NCBI RefSeq assembly: GCF_001580615.1
Contig: NZ_LHZC01000042.1
Location: forward strand, 24,703-88,702
Length of the DNA: 64,000 nucleotides
Direction of reading: 5' to 3'
Origin: Acetobacter malorum
Lineage (GTDB): Bacteria; Pseudomonadota; Alphaproteobacteria; Acetobacterales; Acetobacteraceae
Notes under the pieces: model-generated
Database searches by the model: none
Seen by the model: only the letters and a program-made list of their open reading frames with translations
Told to the model about the DNA's origin: nothing
In this document: piece after piece, positions 29,559 through 39,027 of the stretch
Layout of the letters: each line of letters starts with the position of its first letter
How positions within the stretch are numbered: position 1 is the first letter of the stretch
Translations under genes and position numbers: made by a program

Positions 29559-32500
29559 TAGGGGCCGCCCCCCGGTGCATGCAGATCCAGCAAGGCATCG
29601 GGCAGCACATCCGCGCGCGGCCCTTCCGTCCAGACCAGCACACATCGCACCGGTTTATCGGGATACAACCCCTGCAACAAAGCCCGGTAGGCCGCCATCT
29701 GGCGCAGATACAACACTGGTGTTGCCGCCACCGTGCGCGGCGTGTGCCGCCCGGTTTTGAAGTCACACACCAGCACCTTGTCCGGCAGCAGAATCATGCG
29801 GTCCACCTGCCCCACAATCACCTGCCCGCCTGCCACACCGGCCAGACGCTGCTCAGCCCGCGCCTGCGAGGAGAACAAGGGCGCCAGATCCGGCAACGCC
29901 AGTACGCTCAGCACCTGTTCAGCCAGAGCTTGCGCCTCATCAGGCTTCAACCCGCTGGCAGGCCGCCCCAGCCAGGCATAGGCCATCTCGGCCTGCTGCT
30001 CCGGTGAATAAGCAGGTAGATACTGTAAGAGAGCATGCACCAGCGTGCCGCGCCGGAAAGCGGCCTCACGCGCTGCAGCGGGCGTGACCGTAGCCACATC
30101 CAGCGGAGAACGGACCGGGGGCAATGGCCCCAGCATGGCATCATCCGGGCGGCTGGGGGCCAGAGGCCGAGCCAATGGAGCATCCGGCACCGGCGGCGCG
30201 CCTTGCCATGTCGGGGCATGCCCCAGCCATGCAGGCAGAGCTGGCGGAGAGGCCGCAACCGGTAGCTGACTGGCTGACTGCTCTTGCAGGCTTTCTTTGA
30301 GGCCACGCGGCTGGGGCTTTTCCTCCAGAACCAGCATTTCGCCCGTCCAGCCGCCCGCATCCCACTCCTGCGGCACAGCACCGACGACTTCAAACCCCTT
30401 GCGGCACCGTTCATACCAGCTTTCAGGCGGCACCACGCGCCCCGGCTTCCAGCCACAGACCACCAGACGCTCTGCGGCACGCGTAAGCGCCACATAGAGC
30501 AGGCGGTTATATTCCTCGATCGCACTGGCCTGCATGGCCGCCCGCAATTTTTGCGTCACGCTTACGGCCAGCGCACCCCGTGGCACATAAAGCGGCACGT
30601 CCAGCCCGGTTGGACCGTCCTTCACCCAGAACAGACGATCCTCAAACCGGGGTGTGCCCACCGTATCGGGCAGAATGACCAGCCGCGCCTGCAACCCCTT
30701 CGCCCCATGCGCGGTCATGACGCGCACAGCATCCCCCCCGGCTTCCGCTTCACGCTTTACCGTTTCTTCCGAATTGCGCAGCCAGTGCAGAAAGCCCTGC
30801 AAGGATGGCGGATGCATATCCTGATAGCGCAGAGCCGCCGAAAGCAGTTCATCAATCGACTCGGCAGCCTCCGGCCCCAGACGGGCCAGCAACCGTGCGC
30901 GACCACCGGAACGCCCCAGCGCCTCGGACAGCAGTTCATGCGGGGTCAGATAATCCACGCGCCGGAACAGGCCATCCAGCATCTGCCAGGCCTGCGTCCA
31001 GTCTGGCCGTTCCGTGTGATGCTCCCGCAAGGCGGACCAGAGCGGCTCCGCCTTACCGCGCCCGGTCGCCAGCACCATCAGGCTCTCATCGGAGAGGCCA
31101 CCTAAAGGAGACGTCAGCACACACGCCAGCGTCAGATCATCCTGCGGCAGCAGCAGCGCTCCGCAGAGTGCCATCAGATCCTGCACAGCCAGCTGGTCAG
31201 CCAGCCCTGTGCGCACCAGAGTCGCAACCGGCACATTTTCCGTTTTCAGAGCACGAATCAGCGCCGTGACAAACGAGGACCGACGCGGCACCAGCACCAG
31301 CACATCACCCGGCGTCAGCGGTGCCGCGCCCTCTTCCGGGGGTGAGTTCAATTGCCGCGCAATAAAACGTGCCAGTGTATCAGCCAGTTTCTGCTGCGGG
31401 TTCTGGCGGGTGGTATTGGCGGTTGGGGGCTTCCACGGACTAAGGGCGTCTTCCTCATCCATCTGCGCCTCAGCCAGCGGCCACAGTTCCACGCGCCCCC
31501 CTTCGCCCGGTCGGGCCGTGAGGTGGCGCATGGCACGGCCATCTTCTTCCGCCACGCCTCGCGCCGCATCCGGCACGGAAAACACGGCATCCACCAAAGC
31601 AAGAACCGGAGCGGTGGAGCGGAAAGACACTGTCAGATCCGGCTCCTGCCAGGGCAGAGATGCAAAAGCCGCCCGGTTTTTAAATTCCCGCCGCCACAGA
31701 CGGAAAGATTCCGGGTCGGCACCCTGAAAACCGTAGATAGACTGTTTATAATCGCCCACAGCAAAGACGGTGCGTGGCCCCTGCTCCCGCGTATGCGTGC
31801 CTTCACCCGCAAAAAATTCTGCTGTCAGATCCCCTGCAATACGCCACTGTTCTTGTGAGGTATCCTGCACCTCATCCAACAGCAGATGGTCAATCCCACC
31901 ATCCAGTTTATACAACACCCACGCAGCACCCGGTTGTTGCAAAAGACCAAGTGTACGACGGATAAGATCATCATACTCCACAAGGCCGCGCTGACTCTTG
32001 CGAATATCATACAAAGCCGCAACCGGAGCCGCTGTTTTCAACAACGCCAGACCAAGCCGTGCCAGCCGTCTGGCCCGCAAGGCTTCTTCCACTTCAAGAA
32101 TTCGCGCAGCTTCCCGTTCAAGAGCCGTCGCCAGATCTGCGTAATCATTTGCAAGTTTGGTCGTAATCAAACCCCTTTTGCGGGGTTTTCCATCCTTTGT
32201 AAGCAGAGCATTCCGCCATACATCCCACTGCGCAGCCCGCTCCGCAGGCGGCAAAGCCAGCCAGTCCAGAAGACGATACGCCGTCGCCTTAACGGTCTCC
32301 GTCCCCTTTTCCACCAGTGTAGGAATATGCGCCCGCAAGCGCTCCTCACCCGGAAAATTCGTGCACGCGTCTTGAATTTGCGCAGCATCACTTCCCTTCA
32401 ACGCCCCCTGCGGTAACCCTAACACGCGGCAAAGAATGGTAGGCAGCAGGGCTGGCAGCTTCAGCACCCGCTCCCGAATAGCTTCCGCCCGGGAATCATG

Positions 32501-33145
32501 CCTGAGTGCGCCAACCAGATTAACGAAATCCCCGAGGCTGATCTGGCCGGCCAGAGGGGCAATGCTTTGTGTCGGGCTATTCCCCAGCACCGTTTCCACA
32601 CACCCCTGCAAGGCCAGCGTGGCATCGGTTTCTTCCATGACAGTGAAATGCGGGTTCATGGCTGCTTCCAGCGGGAAGCGCCGTAGCAGCGACTGACAGA
32701 AGGCGTGAATGGTGCCAATGCGCATCCCGCCCGGAAGATCCAGAACCTCTGCAAATAATGCCCGAGCTTGCCTGCGTGTTTCTGCAGTGCACGGAACAGA
32801 TAATCCCTGCAATTCCTTGTTCAGGGCCTCATCCGGCAACGTCACCCAGCGGCCAAGGCGAGTCTGGAGCCGGATGGCCATTTCTGCGGCAGCGGCCTTG
32901 GTAAAGGTCAGGCACAAAATCCGGGCTGGGGGGCTGCCCGGCAAAACCTCTCCGCCTGCGGGATTGGAGCGTGGCAGCATCAGCCGAAGCAGACGGTCAA
33001 TCAGCAGTTTGGTTTTACCACTCCCTGCGGACGCCGAGACAAAAACCGATGCCGTCGGGTCAGACGCCAGAGCCTGCTGACGGTTAGCCTGGTCAATCGC
33101 TTCAGAAAATGCAGGATTTTTTAACATACTTTGGCTGCCACTCAT
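29546..33145 (-). CDS. addA: Helicase-nuclease subunit AddA
   Basis: UvrD-like helicase plus C-terminal nuclease of the AddAB complex, which resects double-strand breaks for RecA. It has 1199 residues. Walker A is SASAGSGKTKLLIDRLL near residue 40, DEVQDTSQEQ is motif II, VFAVGDYKQSIYGFQGADP is motif III, and VRVMTAHGAKGLQARLVILP is near the end of the helicase part. The nuclease core near the C-terminus reads VLVCDFKTGRHTP. The start overlaps the addB stop (ATGA), so the subunits are made together. Confidence 0.96.
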   Translation of the reverse strand: MSGSQSMLKNPAFSEAIDQANRQQALASDPTASVFVSASAGSGKTKLLIDRLLRLMLPRSNPAGGEVLPGSPPARILCLTFTKAAAAEMAIRLQTRLGRWVTLPDEALNKELQGLSVPCTAETRRQARALFAEVLDLPGGMRIGTIHAFCQSLLRRFPLEAAMNPHFTVMEETDATLALQGCVETVLGNSPTQSIAPLAGQISLGDFVNLVGALRHDSRAEAIRERVLKLPALLPTILCRVLGLPQGALKGSDAAQIQDACTNFPGEERLRAHIPTLVEKGTETVKATAYRLLDWLALPPAERAAQWDVWRNALLTKDGKPRKRGLITTKLANDYADLATALEREAARILEVEEALRARRLARLGLALLKTAAPVAALYDIRKSQRGLVEYDDLIRRTLGLLQQPGAAWVLYKLDGGIDHLLLDEVQDTSQEQWRIAGDLTAEFFAGEGTHTREQGPRTVFAVGDYKQSIYGFQGADPESFRLWRREFKNRAAFASLPWQEPDLTVSFRSTAPVLALVDAVFSVPDAARGVAEEDGRAMRHLTARPGEGGRVELWPLAEAQMDEEDALSPWKPPTANTTRQNPQQKLADTLARFIARQLNSPPEEGAAPLTPGDVLVLVPRRSSFVTALIRALKTENVPVATLVRTGLADQLAVQDLMALCGALLLPQDDLTLACVLTSPLGGLSDESLMVLATGRGKAEPLWSALREHHTERPDWTQAWQMLDGLFRRVDYLTPHELLSEALGRSGGRARLLARLGPEAAESIDELLSAALRYQDMHPPSLQGFLHWLRNSEETVKREAEAGGDAVRVMTAHGAKGLQARLVILPDTVGTPRFEDRLFWVKDGPTGLDVPLYVPRGALAVSVTQKLRAAMQASAIEEYNRLLYVALTRAAERLVVCGWKPGRVVPPESWYERCRKGFEVVGAVPQEWDAGGWTGEMLVLEEKPQPRGLKESLQEQSASQLPVAASPPALPAWLGHAPTWQGAPPVPDAPLARPLAPSRPDDAMLGPLPPVRSPLDVATVTPAAAREAAFRRGTLVHALLQYLPAYSPEQQAEMAYAWLGRPASGLKPDEAQALAEQVLSVLALPDLAPLFSSQARAEQRLAGVAGGQVIVGQVDRMILLPDKVLVCDFKTGRHTPRTVAATPVLYLRQMAAYRALLQGLYPDKPVRCVLVWTEGPRADVLPDALLDLHAPGGGPYSAS

Positions 33146-36100
33146 GCCTCATCCTCCACCCGCGCCGTGTTCCACTCCGGCACCCGGGCCAGACGCGCGT
33201 AATCCGCAAAACGCGGTTCCCGACCGGGGTGTGGGTGCGACAGATAAGGTTGTGCCGGGTTGTCATACGCGCAGATACGGTCCCGCAGGCTCTGCCATGT
33301 CTGCTCCGCCAAGGCCGTGAGAGAGGCCTCCCCTTCCGGCTTGATCGCCACTTCCTCACCAGGGTCAGCTCCCCCGGTCAGCCGCCAGTACACCAGACCG
33401 GCAATATCCGCCGCACCGGGCAGACTGGAAAAGCCACCTCGCAAAATCATTGCAGCTTCCAGGGGTAATTGCGGACTCCAGCCGGAGCGCACATCCCGCA
33501 CGGACGGCAGCGTGCCGGTTTTGTAGTCGCGCACAATCACGCGGCCTTCCGCATCGTAATCAATCCGGTCCGCACGCCCGACCAGCCGGAACGCGCCATG
33601 CGGCGCATCCAGAATATCCACTTGTCCTCTGGATTCCGTGCGAATAGCAGCGGGCGTTCCCGTCCCCTCCCGCAAAGCCGATTCCGCATGCGCCACCCAT
33701 GAGGCAATACGCATCAGCCGGGGCTCCCACCATGCCTGCAACGCCGGACGCAGCGTGCGTTTAAGCAAGGCTTTCCGGAAAGCCTCCTGCAACCCGGCTT
33801 CCGCCTGCGGGGGCCATGTTATGCCATGCATCCGGAACCAGTCTTCCAGCGCATCATGCACAATCATCCCATAATCTGAGGCGTCAGCTGCTTCTTCCAG
33901 TTCCGGTAAAGGCTGAAGTTTCAAAACATGACGCGCGTAAATAGCGTACGGATCACGCATCCATGTCTCGATTTCCGTCACGCTCAACCGGCGAGGACGC
34001 AAAGCAACTGGCGGTGTGGGCCGAGGCGGCGCGACAGGCTGCGCCGGGCCATCCGGCCGGTCCAGCACCTGCAACCAGTCCAGTGCAGGATGATGCGGAA
34101 CAGCCAGACCACGCCCGGATAAAAACGCATCCAGACGAGAAATCCAGCGGGCCGGCACCACAGGTGCACCATCACGCCGACGCGGGCAGGACAGCACAAC
34201 CTCCCCCGCAGCAGCAGCACTGGCAAAAAAGTCATGCGCGGCCTGCCCTACTCCCTGTTCTGGCGAAGGCAGGCCGACGCGCTGGCGCATGGGGCGACTC
34301 ATCCACGGTCCGGCATCTGCCGCAGGGGGCCAGATATTTTCTGCAAGTCCACCCAGAACAACCACATCCGCCGTCTGCAATCGGGCTTCGAACAAACCCC
34401 AGATCAATACACGCGGATGCAGGGCAGCATGCTCCACCCCACGCCGCACGGCCACGCGATCTTCCGCCAGCACAGCGCTCAGCAATCCATCCAGCACAGC
34501 AGGTGGCTGCGGTGGCAGAACATCAGACGCCATCATCAGTTCCGTCAGGCGACCGGCCAGCAGGTTCCCCTCCTCTCCGCTCCACAACCGTTTTGCCGCG
34601 TCCTCATCTTCCGTTTTTACAAGCCGTTCGACAGCCTGAATCAAGGCGGCCAGCAAATCCGGCACGGGCTCCCGGTGACTGAAATCGGGCGTCTCGCCCG
34701 CTGGGCCGGGCTGAGCCTCAGTCTCTACCCTTTCCGGATCTCCATACGCTTCCGGGCCCAGATCATCTGTCAGCGGCGTTCCCTCTCCTGCACTGGCAAC
34801 CCAGCCATCCCACGGCAAAATCGGTTCCAGACAAAAAGCCAGACGATCCATAAAGGTTTCCAGAGGTTCTGGTCCGTAAGGACGGTCTGCCTCAGCCCCA
34901 CCTTCTGCGCGCGCTGAGGCCCGCTCGTCTTTTGCATGGTCTTTAAGAACAGCTGTCACCGCCGTGCGCAATGCGGCAAATCCGGGCGGGGGAGCCGGAC
35001 CGCGCAACACCGTTCGTTCCAAAAGACGGGCTGAGGCACGGCACACGCCCATGGAAAGACCACATGCCACCAAAGGGTGTTTCAAAACAGATAAGACCGA
35101 TACCGGAGAAAACCGGTTTTCGATCATCTGCGCAACAAGCCGCAGTAGCACGGCACCGGGTGTTTCAATAAGAGAGGCACCGGCACTATCATCCGCCAGC
35201 ACGCCCCAACGGGCCAGTTCAGTCGCGACACGGGCTGCAAGCGCACGATCGGGCGTGACCAATGCCACCCGCTTACCGGGTGTTTCGACTACGTTGCGCA
35301 AAATCATCGCAATCGCCACAGCTTCTTCCTGCTGGTCTGCTGCGTCCAGCCGGGAAACCTGCGCCAGATTGGTAGGGCCGGCTTTTGCCCAGTCTTCCAG
35401 AGCTGAGGCTGGTAGCAACGCCCGGAAGAGCACCTGTGCCCGCTCTGGAAATCCTCCCTCAGCATCCCAGAGTTCAACATCTGCCCGCACCACATCCAGC
35501 GAGGCCAGAAGATAGCTGAGACCGGCCTGCGGATGACTATCCGGCAACTGCACAAACGTCTCTTCCGGCATCTCCAGATCCAGACCCGGCAGAATTACGC
35601 GGCCACCCGGACACGCCATCACCGCCCGCAAGGCTTCCGCCGTTGCAGGCATGACATTGGTAAAACCTGCTGCCCAGACGGGTGTTGTATCCCCCCGTGC
35701 CGCCTGCTCCTCCCAAAGCCGCGCCTGCGCGCGGAGCAACGTGACCTGACGCGCGACCGGGTTCATCACCTGCTGGCTCGCCAGCCATTTCGGCCAGGCA
35801 CGTGTCACAATTTCCAGAAACTTCAGGATAACCTGCCAGTGTTCCGCAAAGTTTTCCTGCACCGCCTCCGGCAGACGTGTCGGCAGATCGACATCCGCCC
35901 ATTCAGCCTCATCCATCAGATCGGCTAAAGCTTTGGCCAGAGGCCACGCCTGATCCAGCGTGGGCCGGGTGCCAAATGCCCCTTCCGCCTGCAACACCAG
36001 CCGCGTCAGCACGGCAAGGCGCGTCATACCAGCAACCGCCGGGGGCAGGTCAAACCCGGCAGTGCCTCCCAGATCGGAAGACAACCCCAGTTCCGCTTCA

Positions 36101-36315
36101 TCCAGCGCACTGATGGGCAGAATACGCGGCAGCAACATGGCGCGGCCATCCATCTGCCGCAGGAACGCTTCTGTCAGACCACGCGCAGCACGACGACCGG
36201 GGAGGATAATTGTCCCCTCTCCCACAGCCTCCGGGTCATGCCCGGCGGCCTGAAGCCAGCGCGCAGCAAGCTGGTCGAGAAACGGCAGATGCGCCGGAAT
36301 TGTCGCAAGGCTCAT
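33142..36315 (-). CDS. addB: Helicase-nuclease subunit AddB
   Basis: Partner of AddA, 1057 residues. The N-terminus has IILPGRRAARGLTEAFL instead of a Walker A loop, the form seen in alphaproteobacterial AddB. A RecB-type nuclease domain at the C-terminus is marked by RLVGRADRIDYD and VIVRDYKTGTLPS. Only one cysteine lies in the last 150 or so residues, so the four-cysteine iron-sulfur cluster of Bacillus AddB is absent. It lies 11 bp after tsaE. The sugar-kinase and nucleotidyltransferase genes that stand between tsaE and addB in several other alphaproteobacteria are missing here. Confidence 0.94.
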   Translation of the reverse strand: MSLATIPAHLPFLDQLAARWLQAAGHDPEAVGEGTIILPGRRAARGLTEAFLRQMDGRAMLLPRILPISALDEAELGLSSDLGGTAGFDLPPAVAGMTRLAVLTRLVLQAEGAFGTRPTLDQAWPLAKALADLMDEAEWADVDLPTRLPEAVQENFAEHWQVILKFLEIVTRAWPKWLASQQVMNPVARQVTLLRAQARLWEEQAARGDTTPVWAAGFTNVMPATAEALRAVMACPGGRVILPGLDLEMPEETFVQLPDSHPQAGLSYLLASLDVVRADVELWDAEGGFPERAQVLFRALLPASALEDWAKAGPTNLAQVSRLDAADQQEEAVAIAMILRNVVETPGKRVALVTPDRALAARVATELARWGVLADDSAGASLIETPGAVLLRLVAQMIENRFSPVSVLSVLKHPLVACGLSMGVCRASARLLERTVLRGPAPPPGFAALRTAVTAVLKDHAKDERASARAEGGAEADRPYGPEPLETFMDRLAFCLEPILPWDGWVASAGEGTPLTDDLGPEAYGDPERVETEAQPGPAGETPDFSHREPVPDLLAALIQAVERLVKTEDEDAAKRLWSGEEGNLLAGRLTELMMASDVLPPQPPAVLDGLLSAVLAEDRVAVRRGVEHAALHPRVLIWGLFEARLQTADVVVLGGLAENIWPPAADAGPWMSRPMRQRVGLPSPEQGVGQAAHDFFASAAAAGEVVLSCPRRRDGAPVVPARWISRLDAFLSGRGLAVPHHPALDWLQVLDRPDGPAQPVAPPRPTPPVALRPRRLSVTEIETWMRDPYAIYARHVLKLQPLPELEEAADASDYGMIVHDALEDWFRMHGITWPPQAEAGLQEAFRKALLKRTLRPALQAWWEPRLMRIASWVAHAESALREGTGTPAAIRTESRGQVDILDAPHGAFRLVGRADRIDYDAEGRVIVRDYKTGTLPSVRDVRSGWSPQLPLEAAMILRGGFSSLPGAADIAGLVYWRLTGGADPGEEVAIKPEGEASLTALAEQTWQSLRDRICAYDNPAQPYLSHPHPGREPRFADYARLARVPEWNTARVEDEA

Positions 36316-36326
36316 GGTAAAACCTT

Positions 36327-36797
36327 TCAGCCCGAAAAGCTGGCAGAGAGTACAGCACCATCCAGCCTGTCGCCCCAGCCGTGCAGATGCACTGTGCGCA
36401 TACCATCAGCCCCGACCGTAAACGCAATATGCAGGGCCTCTGGGGGCGTCAGATCTTCCAGACGCTCCGGCCATTCCACCAGAACGACGCCGTCCCGCGC
36501 GTCCTCCCAGCCGAGTTCTTCCAGTTCGTCCGGGCCACCCAGACGCCAGAGATCAAAATGTGAGACGGTACAGGAAGGAGCCTGATAGGTTTGTACAAGA
36601 GTATAAGTAGGGCTGGGCACTTCCAGAGCGTCATCCCCGCAAAAGCAGCGCAGAAAGGCACGGGCAAAAACGCTTTTCCCAGCCCCTAACGGACCTGTGA
36701 GCAAAAGTGCGTCACCCGGTTGCGCCAAAACCGCCAGCGCACGGGCCAGTTGCTCTGTTGCCTGCTCATTTTTCAGAATTTTCTGTGTGTCTGTCAT
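36327..36797 (-). CDS. tsaE: tRNA t6A-modification ATPase TsaE
   Basis: ATPase that helps TsaBCD make N6-threonylcarbamoyladenosine at position 37 of ANN-reading tRNAs. It has 156 residues from ATG 36797. Walker A is LTGPLGAGKSVFARAFL, followed by SPTYTLVQTY and HFDLWRLGGPDELEELG and the VLVEWPERLEDL segment, the standard order for TsaE. The start has AGAGGG upstream, and the frame continues 12 codons further without support. First gene of the tsaE-addB-addA-trxA run, divergent from the CtrA-type regulator across an AT-rich spacer. Confidence 0.94.
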   Translation of the reverse strand: MTDTQKILKNEQATEQLARALAVLAQPGDALLLTGPLGAGKSVFARAFLRCFCGDDALEVPSPTYTLVQTYQAPSCTVSHFDLWRLGGPDELEELGWEDARDGVVLVEWPERLEDLTPPEALHIAFTVGADGMRTVHLHGWGDRLDGAVLSASFSG

Positions 36798-37287
36798 CCC
36801 GCCCTCTGCACGACCTGCTCTTCTTCTCCTCACATATTACGGCGAGCGGGAAAAGACTGGTCACCGGGAAACGTGCCCAGACGCATGACCGCAGAAATCA
36901 GAAAAACAGAAGTCTATTTATTATGATTAGGGATTTCTAAAGTCTCTTCGTATTTCTAAGGAGTATAATAAATGTATTTTCAACGCATGTTATATTTTTT
37001 AGACGAGTTACAATCCAGTGCATTGAATAAAAATCTATTCATCACATCAACTTTAAAACAAACAATTTATTCATCTCTTTTTGTTTGTAATATTTATTTA
37101 ATAAATGAGAAATGATTATGTTACTTTTGTGAGAAAATCACTTTTTGTTTTGTGTTCATAAAAAATTTACTCTTTCCCTGTAAGAGAATGAAAATCCGTT
37201 ACGGCTAGTTTCAACCTATGATTGTTTTTATGGGGAGATGGCCAAAACATGCTCTGGTTGCATACCTTCCCTCATACCACACAAAAT

Positions 37288-37309
37288 AAGATAAATTTCT
37301 GTTTATCTT
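37288..37309. promoter_or_regulatory. 8-bp inverted repeat AAGATAAA-6-TTTATCTT
   Basis: Perfect dyad with a six-base centre, 36 bp upstream of the CtrA-type box. It could be an operator for a dimeric regulator. Being AT-rich and without a T-run it makes a poor terminator. Confidence 0.5.
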
Positions 37310-37345
37310 TGGGATAAAAACACGTAAAAGTAGATTTATTGATAA

Positions 37346-37360
37346 TTAATACAACCTTAA
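37346..37360 (+). promoter_or_regulatory. CtrA-type binding site TTAA-N7-TTAA
   Basis: TTAA at 37346-37349 and 37357-37360 are separated by exactly seven bases (TACAACC), the consensus recognised by Caulobacter CtrA. The site ends 31 bp before the ATG of a CtrA-family gene. A GATAAT hexamer (37341-37346) overlapping its left edge could be the -10 element, in which case binding would block the promoter. Confidence 0.7.
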
Positions 37361-37391
37361 GGTGTACCGCACTTTCTGTGGGGAGAACCCA

Positions 37392-38153
37392 ATGCGTATC
37401 CTGTTTGCTGAAGACACCGCGACGTCAGCCCGTCAGCTCTTACCAATACTTAAAAAAGCAGGTCTTTCAGTAGACTTGGCGCGTTCTGGCAGAAACACGA
37501 TTGAAATGCTGCGAAACTATGATTACGGCATTGCGATCATTGACCTGCATCTACCCGATATGGATGGTTATAATGTCGTAAATTCCCTGCGATTATTAAA
37601 AATCCAGACGCCTGTCATCATTATTTCATCACTAGATCAGCCTGAGGCAAAAATCCGGGCTTTTTCTATGGGCGCAGATGATTACCTGACTAAGCCGTTT
37701 GATCCGGCAGAACTTGTCGCCCGCATTCAGGCCATTCTCCGCCGCTCCAGCGGGTTTGCGCATCCAGTCATTCAAGTTGCTGAACTCAAACTGGATCTGA
37801 ACAGCCATACTGTGATGGTGCACGACCAGCCAGTGCATCTGACCTGCAAAGAATTTTCCATCCTTGAACTTCTGGTACTACGCAAAGGTGTTGCCCAGAC
37901 CAAGGAAACGTTCCTGAACCACCTCTACGGAGGCCGGGACGAGCCAGACATTAAAATTATTGATGTTTTTGTCTGTAAACTTCGTAAAAAACTTCAGGCA
38001 GCCGGTGCGTCAGATCACCTGATCTCTACAGTTTGGGGCAAGGGATATATTCTCAATGATCCCAAAGCTAAAATGCTTTCTCTGCCCCCTCAGCCAGCCA
38101 TCCCGATGCCGGCCTCCATCCCAGAACAACATTTTCAGGCTGCCGGAGACTAA
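37392..38153 (+). CDS. CtrA-family response regulator
   Basis: OmpR-class response regulator of 253 residues. The receiver domain (1-115) has the acidic pair E7/D8, phosphate-accepting D51 in IIDLHLPDMDGYNVV, and K101 in DDYLTKPFDP. The winged-helix domain carries LHLTCKEFSILELL-like sequence, then KETFLNHLYGGRDEPDIKII and DVFVCKLRKKL, nearly the CtrA recognition region, so I place it in the CtrA family. The receiver is more divergent, so it may be a paralogue and not the cell-cycle master regulator itself. A GGGGAG ribosome site precedes the ATG. One 60-base line of the gene (37501-37560) has 26 G+C, low for the window. Confidence 0.85.
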   Translation: MRILFAEDTATSARQLLPILKKAGLSVDLARSGRNTIEMLRNYDYGIAIIDLHLPDMDGYNVVNSLRLLKIQTPVIIISSLDQPEAKIRAFSMGADDYLTKPFDPAELVARIQAILRRSSGFAHPVIQVAELKLDLNSHTVMVHDQPVHLTCKEFSILELLVLRKGVAQTKETFLNHLYGGRDEPDIKIIDVFVCKLRKKLQAAGASDHLISTVWGKGYILNDPKAKMLSLPPQPAIPMPASIPEQHFQAAGD

Positions 38154-38176
38154 ATTTTTTAAAATATTCTGAAATA

Positions 38177-39016
38177 TCAGGTTGTTTTATACCATCTGTG
38201 CGCATGCCATAGAGGACCCGCCCCGGCTCCAAAGCCCGGTGCTGTCAGGATCGCCTGCCGCACATAAAGACGGGCCTGCTCAACCGCCCGGCGTAGCGGG
38301 AGCTTTTGCGCCAGCCCGGTGGCCAGTGCACTGGCCAGTGTGCACCCCGTTCCATGCGTGTGCCGGGTAGCAATGCGGGTATCGCTAAATTCTGTGAATC
38401 CACCGTCATCAAGCAAAACATCAATTAGGGTGTTGCCCGAGAGGTGGCCGCCTTTAACGAGCACGGCAGCCCCACTCATTTCCCGTAAAATCTGCGCAGC
38501 ACGACGCATATCGTCTACTGATGAGAGGCTCATGCCCGTCAGCTTTTCAGCTTCCGGCAGATTAGGCGTCAGAACCGTTGCCAGCGGAAAAAGCTGTGTT
38601 TTCAGGCAGAGCAAAGCCTCCTCCGCCAGAAGACTGGCTCCCCCTTTTGCAACCATTACCGGATCTACAATAACCGGCAGATCGGCAACCTTGCGGCGGT
38701 AGGGGGAAATTTCTTCACATACACACTGAATTTCTGCAGCGCCCCCCAGCATACCGGTCTTGATGGCGTCAGCCCCCAGATCATCCAGAACGCTCCGAAT
38801 CTGCTGTCGCAAAAATTCAGGAGGCACCGGTAGAATAGCCTGCACCCCCTCCGTATTTTGAGCCGTCAGAGCCGTCAGGACCGTCATCGCGTAGCCACCC
38901 AGCGCCGTTATCGTCTTGATATCGGCCTGAATCCCCGCACCACCACCAGAATCACTTCCGGCAATGGCAAGAATACGCGCTGGGTTTTTCTGTTCAGCTT
39001 CCATCACACGCTCCAA
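38177..39016 (-). CDS. thiD: Hydroxymethylpyrimidine / phosphomethylpyrimidine kinase
   Basis: Phosphorylates HMP and HMP-phosphate to HMP-pyrophosphate for thiamine synthesis. It has 279 residues, with a ribokinase-like fold. The N-terminal AIAGSDSGGGAGIQADIKT and GGYAMTVLTALTAQNT are diagnostic. DPVMVAKGG and the C-terminal TRHTHGTGCTLASALATGLA, which holds the catalytic Asp/Gly anion hole region, are intact. It closes the long minus-strand block, 11 bp after glmM, and is convergent with the CtrA-type gene. An ATG four codons further in is an alternative start. Confidence 0.95.
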   Translation of the reverse strand: MERVMEAEQKNPARILAIAGSDSGGGAGIQADIKTITALGGYAMTVLTALTAQNTEGVQAILPVPPEFLRQQIRSVLDDLGADAIKTGMLGGAAEIQCVCEEISPYRRKVADLPVIVDPVMVAKGGASLLAEEALLCLKTQLFPLATVLTPNLPEAEKLTGMSLSSVDDMRRAAQILREMSGAAVLVKGGHLSGNTLIDVLLDDGGFTEFSDTRIATRHTHGTGCTLASALATGLAQKLPLRRAVEQARLYVRQAILTAPGFGAGAGPLWHAHRWYKTT

Positions 39017-39027
39017 GGGCTGTCGCG

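Larger units (their letters stand above)
36798..37391. other. 594-bp AT-rich intergenic region upstream of the CtrA-type gene
   Basis: Three consecutive 60-base lines (36961-37140) contain 17, 13 and 11 G+C bases, about 18-28 percent, while flanking gene lines reach about 65 percent. No reading frame of note. It contains two copies of ATTTCTAA (36933 and 36952), an 8-bp inverted repeat (37288-37309) and a TTAA-N7-TTAA site (37346-37360). I found no GANTC methylation site in it by eye. Confidence 0.85.
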
